Positions 8,351 through 17,838 of a stretch of 64,000 nucleotides of DNA are shown one piece after another. Both the position numbers and the translations under genes were made by a program. Source of the DNA: Sphingobacterium multivorum (GTDB taxonomy: Bacteria; Bacteroidota; Bacteroidia; Sphingobacteriales; Sphingobacteriaceae); assembly GCF_900457465.1 (NCBI RefSeq), contig NZ_UAUU01000011.1, forward strand, positions 186,001 through 250,000, given 5' to 3'. Positions within the stretch are counted from its first letter, which is position 1, and each line of letters opens with the position of its first letter. A model generated the notes under the pieces. It saw nothing but the letters and a program-made list of their open reading frames with translations. It was not told where the DNA came from and searched no databases.

Positions 8351-8752
8351 TTATCCCTTGATGCCGCTAAGTATACTGCCGATAATGACGGTTAATACAA
8401 TCAATGTAATGATGATATAAAGCCTGTCCTTTTCGATTACAAAACCAAACAGTGAACCAATCACCCGTACGATAGGTGTACAAATCAATAAAAGAACACC
8501 CAGCTGTATAACTTGGGGAATATTTCGGCTAAATGCCCCCGAAATAATTCCAGTAATTGTTGTATTGGAATTCCCTTCACCGACAAAATCTCGATAATTC
8601 GGTACGGTGTCCTGTCCATGAACAATCAGGTAGAAGATACCGCCGAGAATAAGAATAGAGGAAGCCAATATAACGCCTATTCTTAAAATTTGTCCTACCA
8701 ACAGTGAGATGTCTTTGTCTCCCCAATAGTGTTTCGAAAATACTTGTTTCAT
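8351..8752 (-). CDS. DUF1634 membrane protein, partner of TauE-type exporter
   Basis: A 133-residue protein with three membrane helices (about residues 24-46, 75-95 and 108-130). The motif LLVGQILRIGVILASSILILGG and the C-terminal pattern are those of DUF1634. Genes of this family usually lie beside sulfite exporter TauE/SafE genes, as here (78 bases downstream of the exporter gene on the same strand). It is probably an accessory subunit, but its function has not been established in the family. Confidence 0.85.
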   Translation of the reverse strand: MKQVFSKHYWGDKDISLLVGQILRIGVILASSILILGGIFYLIVHGQDTVPNYRDFVGEGNSNTTITGIISGAFSRNIPQVIQLGVLLLICTPIVRVIGSLFGFVIEKDRLYIIITLIVLTVIIGSILSGIKG

Positions 8753-8830
8753 TTTGAGTAATTAGGTCCTTCATTGTCTAGCGGAAGGACGTTACAAACT
8801 TAAAATCCTAAATCGGGTAAGCTACCGTTT

Positions 8831-9691
8831 TTAGAATTTATGCTGGAATCCGTTGAAGATCATTTCCAAGGCCACCAAAGTAATAGCGACGGCAAAAATG
8901 ATACGTAAAGTCTTTGGGTTCATGCGCTTTAAGAGTTTGGATCCTGTAATGGCACCGCATAATACACCCAGGATAACCGGAAAAGCAATACCTGGATCCA
9001 TATATCCTCTTTGTAAATAGACCACTGCAGAAGCAGCTGCGGTGACACCGATCATAAAGTTGCTCGTTGTCGTACTGACTTTAAATGGAATTTTCATCAT
9101 GCTGTCCATCGCGAGTACTTTAAGGGAGCCCGAGCCAATGCCTAATAATCCGGAAAGTATTCCTGCAACCCCCATCAAAGAGAAGCCGCCGACGACGTTG
9201 GTCAGCTTATACGGGATCAATTTTCCATCAGCAGGGTAGGTGCTATTCAGTTTCAATTTTTCAGCCAAAGCAGAACCGCCGGATAGCGCATGTTCGTTTT
9301 TCTTCCGTATAGTCATAGCTGCGGAGAAGATCAGTACAATACCAAAAATGATTGCAATGGTATTCGTCGGCATGTAAATGGCGATGACAGCCCCGATAAC
9401 AGCACCAATCGTGGTCGCTATTTCTAAAAACATGCCAAGCCGGATGTTGGTGATGCCTTCTTTGACATAGGCTGTGGCTGCACCGGATGATGTCGCTATG
9501 GAAGCCAACAAGGCCGCTCCAATGGCATAACGGATATCGACATGAAACAGAAGAGTCAATAAAGGGATGACAACGACCCCTCCGCCTAAGCCTGTCAGGG
9601 ATCCTAAGAGCCCTGCTACAAAAGCACCCAGGAGAAGGATGATTGTAAAGGTGAGAATAGTCATAAATATGTGTTTGTTTGTGTGATCCAA
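8831..9691 (-). CDS. Sulfite exporter TauE/SafE family protein
   Basis: A 286-residue membrane protein with about eight predicted helices in two repeated halves. The family signature GLLGSLTGLGGGVVVIPLL occurs near the N-terminus and its echo GVAGILSGLLGIGSGSLKV in the second half. Members export sulfite, sulfoacetate or related anions. The start may be the internal Met at residue 10 (base 9664), because the first nine residues (MDHTNKHIF) are polar. The DUF1634 gene follows in the same direction, forming a two-gene operon. The anion carried here is not known. Confidence 0.9.
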   Translation of the reverse strand: MDHTNKHIFMTILTFTIILLLGAFVAGLLGSLTGLGGGVVVIPLLTLLFHVDIRYAIGAALLASIATSSGAATAYVKEGITNIRLGMFLEIATTIGAVIGAVIAIYMPTNTIAIIFGIVLIFSAAMTIRKKNEHALSGGSALAEKLKLNSTYPADGKLIPYKLTNVVGGFSLMGVAGILSGLLGIGSGSLKVLAMDSMMKIPFKVSTTTSNFMIGVTAAASAVVYLQRGYMDPGIAFPVILGVLCGAITGSKLLKRMNPKTLRIIFAVAITLVALEMIFNGFQHKF

Positions 9692-9803
9692 AAAACAGCA
9701 GCTGTTTAATGGAAGGTAATTTGTTGTAAACTTAAGGGCTTTTTATTGCTTTTGAAACTTTAAACCTGGAATAGATACAAATGTTACATCAAAAGTATTA
9801 TCA

Positions 9804-9845
9804 AAAAATGGTACTGCCTGTCGCTTCACAGCCTGAGGCAGTACC
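9804..9845 (-). terminator. Rho-independent terminator of the efflux operon
   Basis: A perfect 10-bp stem, GGTACTGCCT (9810-9819) and AGGCAGTACC (9836-9845), with an A-run at 9804-9808 that reads as T on the minus strand. It lies 49 bases past the end of the RND pump gene. Confidence 0.85.
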
Positions 9846-9893
9846 GATGACCTTTATTGGTCTAAGTATATAGTATATAAAATATGGACAATA

Positions 9894-12800
9894 TTATTCA
9901 GCTATTGTTTGTTGTACCTTTTCTTTTCTGTTGAAGATATCGTAGATGATTGGGAATACCAACAATGTCAATATCGTCGCTGAGATTAATCCGCCAATGA
10001 TGACGATCGCCAAAGGTTTCTGTGATTCCGAACCTATACCGGTCGATAATGCAGCCGGCAACAGCCCGATGGAAGCCATGAGTGCCGTCATGACCACAGG
10101 TCGTGTTCGCGATTTTACACCTTTATAAATAGATTGGTCATTGGGTAGGCCTTCCTTCTTATTCTGATGGAATTCTGAGATCAGGATAACACCATTCTGG
10201 ATACAGATCCCGAATAATGCGATCATACCTACCCCTGCCGAGATTCCAAAATTCATACCCGTCACGTGCAAGGCGATAATTCCACCGATCAGTGCAAAAG
10301 GAACGTTGGCCAACACGAGCAGCGAATCCTTGATATTTCCGAATAGAATAAACAATAGAAAGAAGATGACGATCAAACTGATCGGTACAACCTGTGCTAG
10401 GCGGTGTGTCGCACGCTGCTGATTTTCAAATTGTCCAGTCCAGCCAATAGAATATCCTTCCGGAAGCTTAATTTTACTTACTTTTTGTTGTGCTTCAGCT
10501 ATGGTGCTTCCTAAGTCACGGTCACGGATGGAAAATTTGATGCCGATATAACGTTTGATGTTGTCGCGATAGATAAAAGCAGCACCATTATCTTTTTCAA
10601 TGGTCGCGATACTTTTCAACGGAATTAATGTGCCATCACCACATGGAACCATCAGCTGTGCAATATCCTTTTCTGTTTTCCGATATTCGGGCGCATAACG
10701 CAGTCGAATGTTGAATTTGCGCTCACCATCGTATAAAATGGAAGCGGTCTTTCCGCCAAAGGCCATTTCCAGTACCGCCTGTGCATCTGCTGGCAGGACA
10801 TTGAATGCCGCCATACGGGTCCGATCCAATACCACACTAACTTCAGGTTGGCCGATATTTAAGATGATACCAGGTTCTTTAATACCTTGAATACCTTTGA
10901 CCTGTGCATAAACTTCTTTCGCCAGGCGGTCTAAGGTCGCGAGGTTATCGCCAAAGATCTTGATGCCGTTTTCGGCCTTGAAACCAGCAACGGCTTCAGC
11001 AACATTATCCGAATAGGCTGCGAATAGTTATAGGTGATCCCCTGGAATTGTTTGAGTTTATGGTCCATCTCTTCAATCAGCTGATCCATGGTGATTTTAC
11101 GTGTCCATTCCTCTTTAGGTTTTAGGGCCACAGCAAACTGAACAAAGCCAAACCCATTGGGGTCGGTACCGTCGTTGCTTCGTCCAGTTTGGGAAAGTAC
11201 GCCGGTGACCTCAGGAAAAGTTTCTAAAGTACCCTTTAACAGTTTGGTTGTTTTAACCGATTCACGTAATGAAGTGCTCATGGGCATCTCGGCAGTAACC
11301 CAAAGGGAACCTTCATTTAATGTCGGTAAAAACTCTGTCCCTAAAAATTTTGCAGAAAATAAGATTGCAGCTAGTAAAGTAATTGCAACGATCATACTCA
11401 GACGCTTGTTTCGGAATGTAAATCCAAAACCTTTGGCGACAATTCTATTCCAGAATTCAACAAATGGATTGTGGCGTTCTTTTACATTTTTATTGAGCAG
11501 AATATGCGATAAAGCCGGAACGAGTGTCAAGGTAAACAGTAATGCACCCAGCAAAGCAAAACCCAGGGTAAAGGCTAGTGGCGAAAACATCTTTCCTTCT
11601 ACTTTTTGGAAGGAGAATATGGGCATCAAGGAGGTGATGATAATCAGCTTGGAGAAAAAGATTGCTTTTCCCAAACCTGTTCCTGTCTGTTTGATCCAGC
11701 CGGCTTTGGCCATTTTGTTGAATTTCTCCATACCCAGCTTATGAGCCTGGTGATCCAACATGACAAATATCCCTTCCACCATGACCACGGCACCGTCGAT
11801 GATAATACCAAAGTCTACTGCACCCAAAGACAACAGGTTGGCGCTCATGCCAGCTAGTTTAAGACATTAGAAAAGCAAAAAGTAAGGCGAGGGGTATAAT
11901 GATAGAAACGATGACCGTCGTGCGCCAGTCTGCCATAAAGAGCAATACCATCAAGGTGACGAGGACAATACCTTCAATCAAGTTGTGCATAACGGTATGG
12001 GTCGTGAAATCCATGAGATTGTCACGGTCATAGAAGGTTTGCATTTTGACATCTTTGGGAAAGGATTTTGTTGTTGAGCTCGTCTATTTTCGCTTTTACA
12101 GCGGTCAGGACCTCTCTTGGATTTTCGCCTTTCCGCATCACGATGGTTCCTGCTACCACATCATCATTCTTACCAAAACCAGCTTGGCCCACCCGAGGCA
12201 TTGCGCTTTCTCTGACCTCGGCTACATTTTTAACAAAGACCGGATTTCCCTTTTGGTTGATTACCGTGATGTTTTCGATATCATTGATCGAGTTGACCAA
12301 ACCAATACCGCGTACGACGTAGGACTGGCCACTTTTTTCGATGACATCTCCACCGACGTTCAGGTTACTTTTGCTGACAGCATCAAATACCTGTAACAGG
12401 GTCAGATTAAATTTGTCGAGTTTGATGGGGTCGGTAACTTATTTCGTAAACCAAATCCTGTCCACCAAAAACGTTGATATCGGCTACACCAGGGACACCA
12501 CGCAAAGCGCGGTCAATGACCCAGGTCTGCAAAGTAAGGAGGTCGCGCGAATTGCGTTGATCGCTATGCAATGTATAACGGAAGATTTCGCCTGTAGGGC
12601 CGTAGGGGGGCTGTACTTCAGGGTCTACATTGTCTGGCAGGCTCACAGACCGCATGAGGTTGTTGACCTGATTGCGGGCAAAAGTGTCGTCGACACCATC
12701 ATCAAAGATGATTTTAACAATAGAAAGGCCAAACATGGTGGTGCTCCGTATGCTAGTTCTCTTTTGGACTGGACTCATGCCCAGTTCGATTGGTGTCGTT

Positions 12801-13003
12801 ACGAAGCGTTCGACTTCCTCCGCACTCCTTCCGTTCCACTGGGTAATGATGGTTATTTGTGTATTGGTCACATCGGGAAATGCCTCAATGGGCATGCTTT
12901 TAAAGCTAATGAAACCAGCAATAGCCAAAATACCGACCCAAATAAAGGTAAACGCTTTATTTTTAATGGAAAAGGCGATGATATTTTTAATGAATTTGTT
13001 CAT
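9894..13003 (-). pseudogene. CusA/CzcA-family heavy-metal RND efflux pump, four indels
   Basis: Inner-membrane proton-driven pump of a metal efflux complex. Pieces of one protein appear in successive frames: 13003-12407 (N-terminal helix, PIEAFPDVTNTQ, GGQDLVYEIS), about 12435-12028, 12044-11859, 11848 to about 11010, and about 11010-9894 (last helices). Four small changes break it: 2 bases lost near 12438, 1 gained near 12062, 1 gained near 11864 and 1 lost near 11010 (GGG to GG). Undoing them gives 3111 bases, a 1036-residue protein, the normal family length. Adaptor and outer-membrane genes directly upstream are intact. It could be a recent pseudogene or sequencing error. The ion (copper/silver or cobalt/zinc/cadmium) is undecided. 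Confidence 0.88.
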
Positions 13004-13024
13004 TCGTGTAAATGCTAAGACCGA

Positions 13025-14116
13025 TTAATTATTCAATGCTCTATAGATCAAAAGTTTATTGTTGACAACAACTTTTTCACCTTCCTGTAGCCCCGTAGCC
13101 ATGTAAGTTGTTCCTTCGTTTTGTTTGATCGGCAATATTTCGCGAATCTTAATATCATTTTGGGATTTATAGATCAATACGAAATATTTGTTTTGATCGA
13201 AAATGACCGCATCAGAAGGAACTGCAAGCGCTTCCGTATTGGAGCGATGCAACACTTTAATGGTCGCTTTACTATCCGGAATAAGTAAACCATCCTTATT
13301 GTCTAGCACCACGCGTGCCTGCATTGAATTCGTTTGGGGATCGATGATCTTAAAGATTTTATCAATACTGCCCTGGAATTTTTTGTCCGGGTAGCTCAGG
13401 GTAGACACAATAGCCGGCATGCCCATACTAATCTTGTCGATATCCGTTTCGTTGACGTTAAGAATTGCCCATACATCTTTTGTATTGGCCACATCAAAGA
13501 TGTTGTCGCTGCGGTCACTACGCAACTGCATGTCCTTATTGATGTTCTTTTGGACGATGTAGCCATCGATTGGAGATACGACCGAATAAATATTACCTGT
13601 ACGCACATTGTAGATCTGACTGACGGCCTCTGAACGACGTAGTTGCTCTTTGGCTTTGGTTAATTGCCCCTTTGCTTCCATCATGTCTTTGTCTGTACTC
13701 AGTTTACCATTATACATGTCTTCGGCCACACGGTAGTTTTTCTCGGCGAGTAACACATCGGTTCTGGCATCGGAAAGATCCTTTTGTATACCGGCAACTT
13801 CCGTACTTCTGATTGTTGCCAATACCTGACCTTTATGGACATAATCACCCAGAGAAACATTAACGGAGACCACATTCCCCCCAACGAGCGGGAAAATATC
13901 AATGTAATTGTTTTGATCGGCCGATATCTTTCCAAAGAAGTTGAGTTCTTCGGTCACATTTTCTTTTTTTACCGTAGCAAAACTTGTCGATTTAAGCATC
14001 GTCTCACTAATTTCGAAACCTTTGACAATGGCTGCATTATCTGTTTCTTTATGATTTTGGCAAGAGTAAAGTAGTACTACTGCCACAGCGGCTATAAGAA
14101 GTTTTTTAGTTGACAT
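13025..14116 (-). CDS. Efflux RND transporter periplasmic adaptor (CusB/CzcB type)
   Basis: A 363-residue membrane-fusion protein that links the RND pump to the outer-membrane channel. It is a lipoprotein: the signal ends in LLYSC, with Cys at about residue 19. It then shows the barrel and lipoyl halves (GDYVHKGQVLATIRSTEV and SPIDGYIVQKNINKDMQL) flanking a helical hairpin (about residues 115-180). The C-terminal part has the family's GEKVVVNNKLLIYRAL. It overlaps the TolC-like gene by 11 bases and is 21 bases before the pump, so the three form one operon. Confidence 0.92.
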   Translation of the reverse strand: MSTKKLLIAAVAVVLLYSCQNHKETDNAAIVKGFEISETMLKSTSFATVKKENVTEELNFFGKISADQNNYIDIFPLVGGNVVSVNVSLGDYVHKGQVLATIRSTEVAGIQKDLSDARTDVLLAEKNYRVAEDMYNGKLSTDKDMMEAKGQLTKAKEQLRRSEAVSQIYNVRTGNIYSVVSPIDGYIVQKNINKDMQLRSDRSDNIFDVANTKDVWAILNVNETDIDKISMGMPAIVSTLSYPDKKFQGSIDKIFKIIDPQTNSMQARVVLDNKDGLLIPDSKATIKVLHRSNTEALAVPSDAVIFDQNKYFVLIYKSQNDIKIREILPIKQNEGTTYMATGLQEGEKVVVNNKLLIYRALNN

Positions 14117-15449
14117 GAGTTGAATTAAATATAGAAGTTTGAGCCAGGTAGTTTAATTGTTCGGCGTTGAGAATGATTTCCTTTTTCATATCGTATAGCT
14201 TAAGAATGGATATGCGATAGCTGTCCATAAAATCCGTGAACTCAACTAGAGAAATATTCCCTTTTTTAAAATTATTGAATATGCCATCATAGACCACAGC
14301 GATGTTATGCAGGTCGTCTGGTGTGATAGTAAAATATTGGGTATATTGATTTTCCCAGGACTGATAGTTGGAACGGATCTGTGATTCCAGCAGCTGCCGT
14401 TGGACTTCAATATTTTTCTTTGCCTCTTCTTCGGCGTATTTCGCTTTGATCACATTTCCTTTATTTTGTTTCCACAACGGGATCGGAATGGCGGCTGTGA
14501 AATTGAGCTCATTGCGGAATACACCTCCATTTTGGCTGTAGGAAAGGCCAAGGTTGATATCCGGTGTGTTTAAAGACTGTTGCCATCTGGTAAATAACTG
14601 TGCGCTTTCCGAGGTCTTCAAGGCAAATTGATAATCAGCATTGTTTTCCAAGGCCAATTGGTAGATGTTTTCCAAAGGCATTGTTGGCTTTACGGCAAGT
14701 TCCTGATCTGCTTCTTGATCTGTTAACTTTGGTAATACATCTTCCTGACTGGAAATAAGCACACGTAATTGCTGCTGTAGATTGATACTATTATTAATTG
14801 CTGTCGTTTTTTCGTTGTTGAGATCAATGGCCATTGTTTGAAGGCGAACCTGATCTTTTAAAGAAACGTTTCCTTTTTTCCCTTGCTCTTTATAAGCGGC
14901 GAGCAGATTATTGAGGTAATCCAGCTGAATTTTAATATCGGCCAACTTATGTTGCTCAAAGTAAAGGGAGTAGAAAGTTGTACGCAGCTGGGCGCGAAGG
15001 CTTGCCAGCAATTGGCTAAATTGTAGCTTAGCAAGTTCAACATTTGATTTGGCAAATTCAACTTCATTCTTCTTTTTTCCACCGAGATAAATCAATTGGG
15101 ATACGCTTGCTTCCTTGGATTGACCAATATGAAATGTTTTTTTGTTCTGTGGGTCGTAGGCATTGGCAGACAGTTCCAACTGTGGCAGATCCCATATTTT
15201 GGCTTGTATGACGTCTGCCTCGGCTTGACTGATGTCATATTGTTGCGCGAGTAGGGAGAGATTACTTTTAATAAAAGCCTCTTCGCATTCTTGAAGCGTC
15301 ATCTTTTTTCCCGAGATCTCACTTTGCTTTATTCCAAATGTACTTTCATGAATGCTCAAGTAATCTGCCTGTGGTGGTTTTTGTTGAGCAAAAGCCATGC
15401 TATTGCAAAGCAATAAAAATATAAGGGGTGTCTTTGTCATGTGTTTCAA
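14106..15449 (-). CDS. TolC family outer membrane efflux protein (CusC/CzcC type)
   Basis: A 447-residue outer-membrane factor. The signal peptide ends at FAQQ (about residue 22), followed by two OEP repeats rich in long helices (QLELSANAYDPQ, LAKLQFSQLLASLRAQLRTTFYSLY, then LGLSYSQNG and IPIPLWKQNKGNVIKAKYAEEEAKK). It forms the exit duct of the tripartite pump. It is the first gene of the operon; the 166-base gap before the histidine kinase gene should hold the operon promoter. The order TolC-adaptor-pump with an adjacent two-component system is typical of metal-inducible systems in Bacteroidota. Confidence 0.9.
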   Translation of the reverse strand: MKHMTKTPLIFLLLCNSMAFAQQKPPQADYLSIHESTFGIKQSEISGKKMTLQECEEAFIKSNLSLLAQQYDISQAEADVIQAKIWDLPQLELSANAYDPQNKKTFHIGQSKEASVSQLIYLGGKKKNEVEFAKSNVELAKLQFSQLLASLRAQLRTTFYSLYFEQHKLADIKIQLDYLNNLLAAYKEQGKKGNVSLKDQVRLQTMAIDLNNEKTTAINNSINLQQQLRVLISSQEDVLPKLTDQEADQELAVKPTMPLENIYQLALENNADYQFALKTSESAQLFTRWQQSLNTPDINLGLSYSQNGGVFRNELNFTAAIPIPLWKQNKGNVIKAKYAEEEAKKNIEVQRQLLESQIRSNYQSWENQYTQYFTITPDDLHNIAVVYDGIFNNFKKGNISLVEFTDFMDSYRISILKLYDMKKEIILNAEQLNYLAQTSIFNSTHVN

Positions 15450-15615
15450 AACTTATGTAACAAAATAACTGGTCGAAGATTAAAGACCCCTTAATAAATG
15501 CTTAAAAAAAGCTTAAAAAAGCATGTTTTTCAGATCGGCGGATAGCTATGGATAGGTATAATAATATATGCGTTTATTGCTCATAGACTTGACATTGTCT
15601 ACCGCACTTAAGCAA

Positions 15616-16995
15616 CTATACTTCCCGGTTCGGAAACAATTTAAATAGTAATACAAAAGTATGCGTAGATTGTTTTAGATCGGCCTGATATGCTATTGTT
15701 GCTTGATGCGATTGCATGATACGCTGAACGATACGTAACCCTAGGCCCGATCCTGTTGTTTCACTTGCGTTTTCACCGCGGCTGAATGCATCAAAAATTC
15801 GTTTTTGGTCGATTGTACTCAAGGCCGGGCCAGTATTGCTGACAAGCACTTTAAGTTCCCACGTTGATTCTACAATCATTACTTTTACCTCCTTGGTATC
15901 GGAATAAAGCGCGGCATTTTTAAATAAATTCACAAAAGCGATTTCAATCAATTGAGCAGAACAGAAAATACTCAGTTTGGGATCTTCGATTCCGCCAATT
16001 GAAAAATCCAGTTGTAGGTCGGGGAATACCTTGGCTACCTTTTCATAAGCCGTAAAGATAATTTCATCAATTCTTTCCTCCGCATAAGTCATTTTCAAAC
16101 GCTCGGAGTCGAATTTTGAAAGTAACATCAACGAATCGGTTACCTCCGAAAGATGTAAGGTTTCTTTGGATATATTACGCAATACCTGCCTTACTTCTTC
16201 GCTCAACTGATTCTGATGATAAAGGTTCTCCAGCTGGAAGGACATTCGGGCAAGCGGCGTTCGCAATTCATGAGAGGCGCTGGAATTAAATTCTTTCTGC
16301 GATTCGAAAGCAGCCGAAAGCCGTAGCAGCATGGTGTTAAATGCTCGGGTTAGTACAGCAATCTCATCTGTTTTACCGGTATACTCGACAGGTTTGGTCA
16401 GTTTGCTGGCATTGATCTGGGTGATATTATCTTTTAATTTATCGAGTGGGATCAATAAACGTTGGATAAGGTTATAACTGAATATCCAGACCAGCACAGC
16501 GCTCAGTACAAATAATATGGTTAGGACGAGCGCCAGATGATCCATTTTTTCATTCCCGGAGTAATCCTGTGCTTTTACGATAATATAATAAGGTAAACCG
16601 TTGATGCGGTAATATTTGGCCAAGGTTTCGTATTGATCCTGATAGTAGAAAATCTGTTTTTCCTGATTTAGCCGATTGACAATCGAGGCATTCCAGGTAA
16701 TGGTCTGATCCTTTACGGTGCTGAAGACCAGTTGTTTGTTTTTGTCAAGGATGATCACATCTTCATAGAAGAGGCCATCTTCGTCATCGTGGAAATAGTT
16801 TTTGTAAGACTGACGGTTGAAATAAGGATTACTGGCGATGTAATGGGAGATATTATCCAATTTATCAATCAGTCGCTGGCGAAATTGATCTTTCCGAAAA
16901 TCGAAACTAGCATAGTAGATAATCAACATCGCTATACCGAAAAGGACGGAGAATGCAATGCTAAAGCTAATCGCTATCTTCTTTTTTAAATTCAT
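15616..16995 (-). CDS. Sensor histidine kinase of metal-efflux type
   Basis: A 459-residue membrane kinase. Helix 1 is at about 8-28, then comes a periplasmic sensor of about 125 residues, helix 2 at about 155-178 and a HAMP linker. The HisKA box is SSASHELRTPLARM (His near 241), and the ATPase boxes are N (FVNLFKNAALYSD), G1 (SNTGPALS) and G2 (TTGSGLGLRIVQRI). The start overlaps the response-regulator stop by 4 bases, so the regulator is read first. Position next to the efflux operon suggests that it senses periplasmic metal, as CusS/CzcS do; no clear metal-ligand cluster is visible in the sensor. Confidence 0.92.
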   Translation of the reverse strand: MNLKKKIAISFSIAFSVLFGIAMLIIYYASFDFRKDQFRQRLIDKLDNISHYIASNPYFNRQSYKNYFHDDEDGLFYEDVIILDKNKQLVFSTVKDQTITWNASIVNRLNQEKQIFYYQDQYETLAKYYRINGLPYYIIVKAQDYSGNEKMDHLALVLTILFVLSAVLVWIFSYNLIQRLLIPLDKLKDNITQINASKLTKPVEYTGKTDEIAVLTRAFNTMLLRLSAAFESQKEFNSSASHELRTPLARMSFQLENLYHQNQLSEEVRQVLRNISKETLHLSEVTDSLMLLSKFDSERLKMTYAEERIDEIIFTAYEKVAKVFPDLQLDFSIGGIEDPKLSIFCSAQLIEIAFVNLFKNAALYSDTKEVKVMIVESTWELKVLVSNTGPALSTIDQKRIFDAFSRGENASETTGSGLGLRIVQRIMQSHQATIAYQADLKQSTHTFVLLFKLFPNREV

Positions 16996-17678
16996 TTTTC
17001 TGCCGATAGGTAATAACCAAATCCAGGTCTTGTATGGATTAGTTTATTTTCAAAGTTTTTATCAATTTTCTTTCGTAAAAAGTTGATGTAAACTTCAATT
17101 GTATTCTGTGTTGTTTGAAATTGGTTTTGCCATACTTCCTCCGAAATATGTTGCTTGGATAAGGTGCGGCCCTTTGCCTGCGCTAAGATAAGCAGCAGTT
17201 GAAATTCTTTTTGAGTAAGATTAATTTCTTCATTTGCACGTAGTACACGAGCCTCATCAGGATAAATGATCAGATCATCGACTACCCATGTTTTTGTTTC
17301 ATTGCTTTCGCTATGTTGTTGTCGACGCAGCAATGAATAGATCCGCATCAGTAACTCATCTAAAACAAAAGGTTTGACCAAATAGTCATCCGCGGCCCGG
17401 AGAAATGCCTCCTTTTTATCATCTATATCGTCGTATGCTGAGAGAATAATAATTGGGGTAAAGGCGTCATGGCTTCTTATCTTTTTACAGATCTCCAGTC
17501 CATTGATTTTGGGCACGTTGATATCCAATAGATAAAAACCATATTTTTTCTGGTGCGTTTTGGCCAAAAACTCAATACCGTCAAAGGCTTGATCACAGGT
17601 AAAACCCTGGCTTAACAGAAAAGATCGGATCTCCTTAGAGAGTACCTTGTCGTCTTCGAGCAGCAAAATGTCCACCAT
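16992..17678 (-). CDS. OmpR/PhoB family response regulator
   Basis: A 228-residue DNA-binding regulator. The receiver domain (1-120) has the acidic pair EDD at residues 7-9, the phospho-acceptor Asp in YLLDINVP near residue 52, the Ser in LSAYDD and the Lys in DDYLVKPF. The winged-helix domain (130-228) has NLTQKEFQLLLILAQ and TRPGFGYYL. It is co-transcribed with the kinase and most likely activates the adjacent efflux operon. The gene is divergent from the phospholipase gene, across about 160 bases. Confidence 0.93.
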   Translation of the reverse strand: MVDILLLEDDKVLSKEIRSFLLSQGFTCDQAFDGIEFLAKTHQKKYGFYLLDINVPKINGLEICKKIRSHDAFTPIIILSAYDDIDDKKEAFLRAADDYLVKPFVLDELLMRIYSLLRRQQHSESNETKTWVVDDLIIYPDEARVLRANEEINLTQKEFQLLLILAQAKGRTLSKQHISEEVWQNQFQTTQNTIEVYINFLRKKIDKNFENKLIHTRPGFGYYLSAEK

Positions 17679-17838
17679 ATGTATATCTGTTGTGTTTTCG
17701 TAAAAATAAACAAATTTTTGTCATCCTATCATGGAGATATTTTCTTAGCGCTTAATTTGGTAACATAAGATTTACATGAAGAAATATGAAACAAAAAGAA
17801 ATCTAAGTAGATTCAAATCGAAATTATAAATAAGTATT

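Noticed and set aside
10931..12440. Programmed frameshifting in the RND pump
   Set aside because: Four indels of different sign and size at unrelated sites are needed; no slippery heptamer with a downstream structure is evident.
12341..13018. 225-residue plus-strand frame over the efflux pump gene
   Set aside because: It lies opposite the pump coding sequence, has no homology that I recognise, and arises from the codon pattern of the minus-strand gene.
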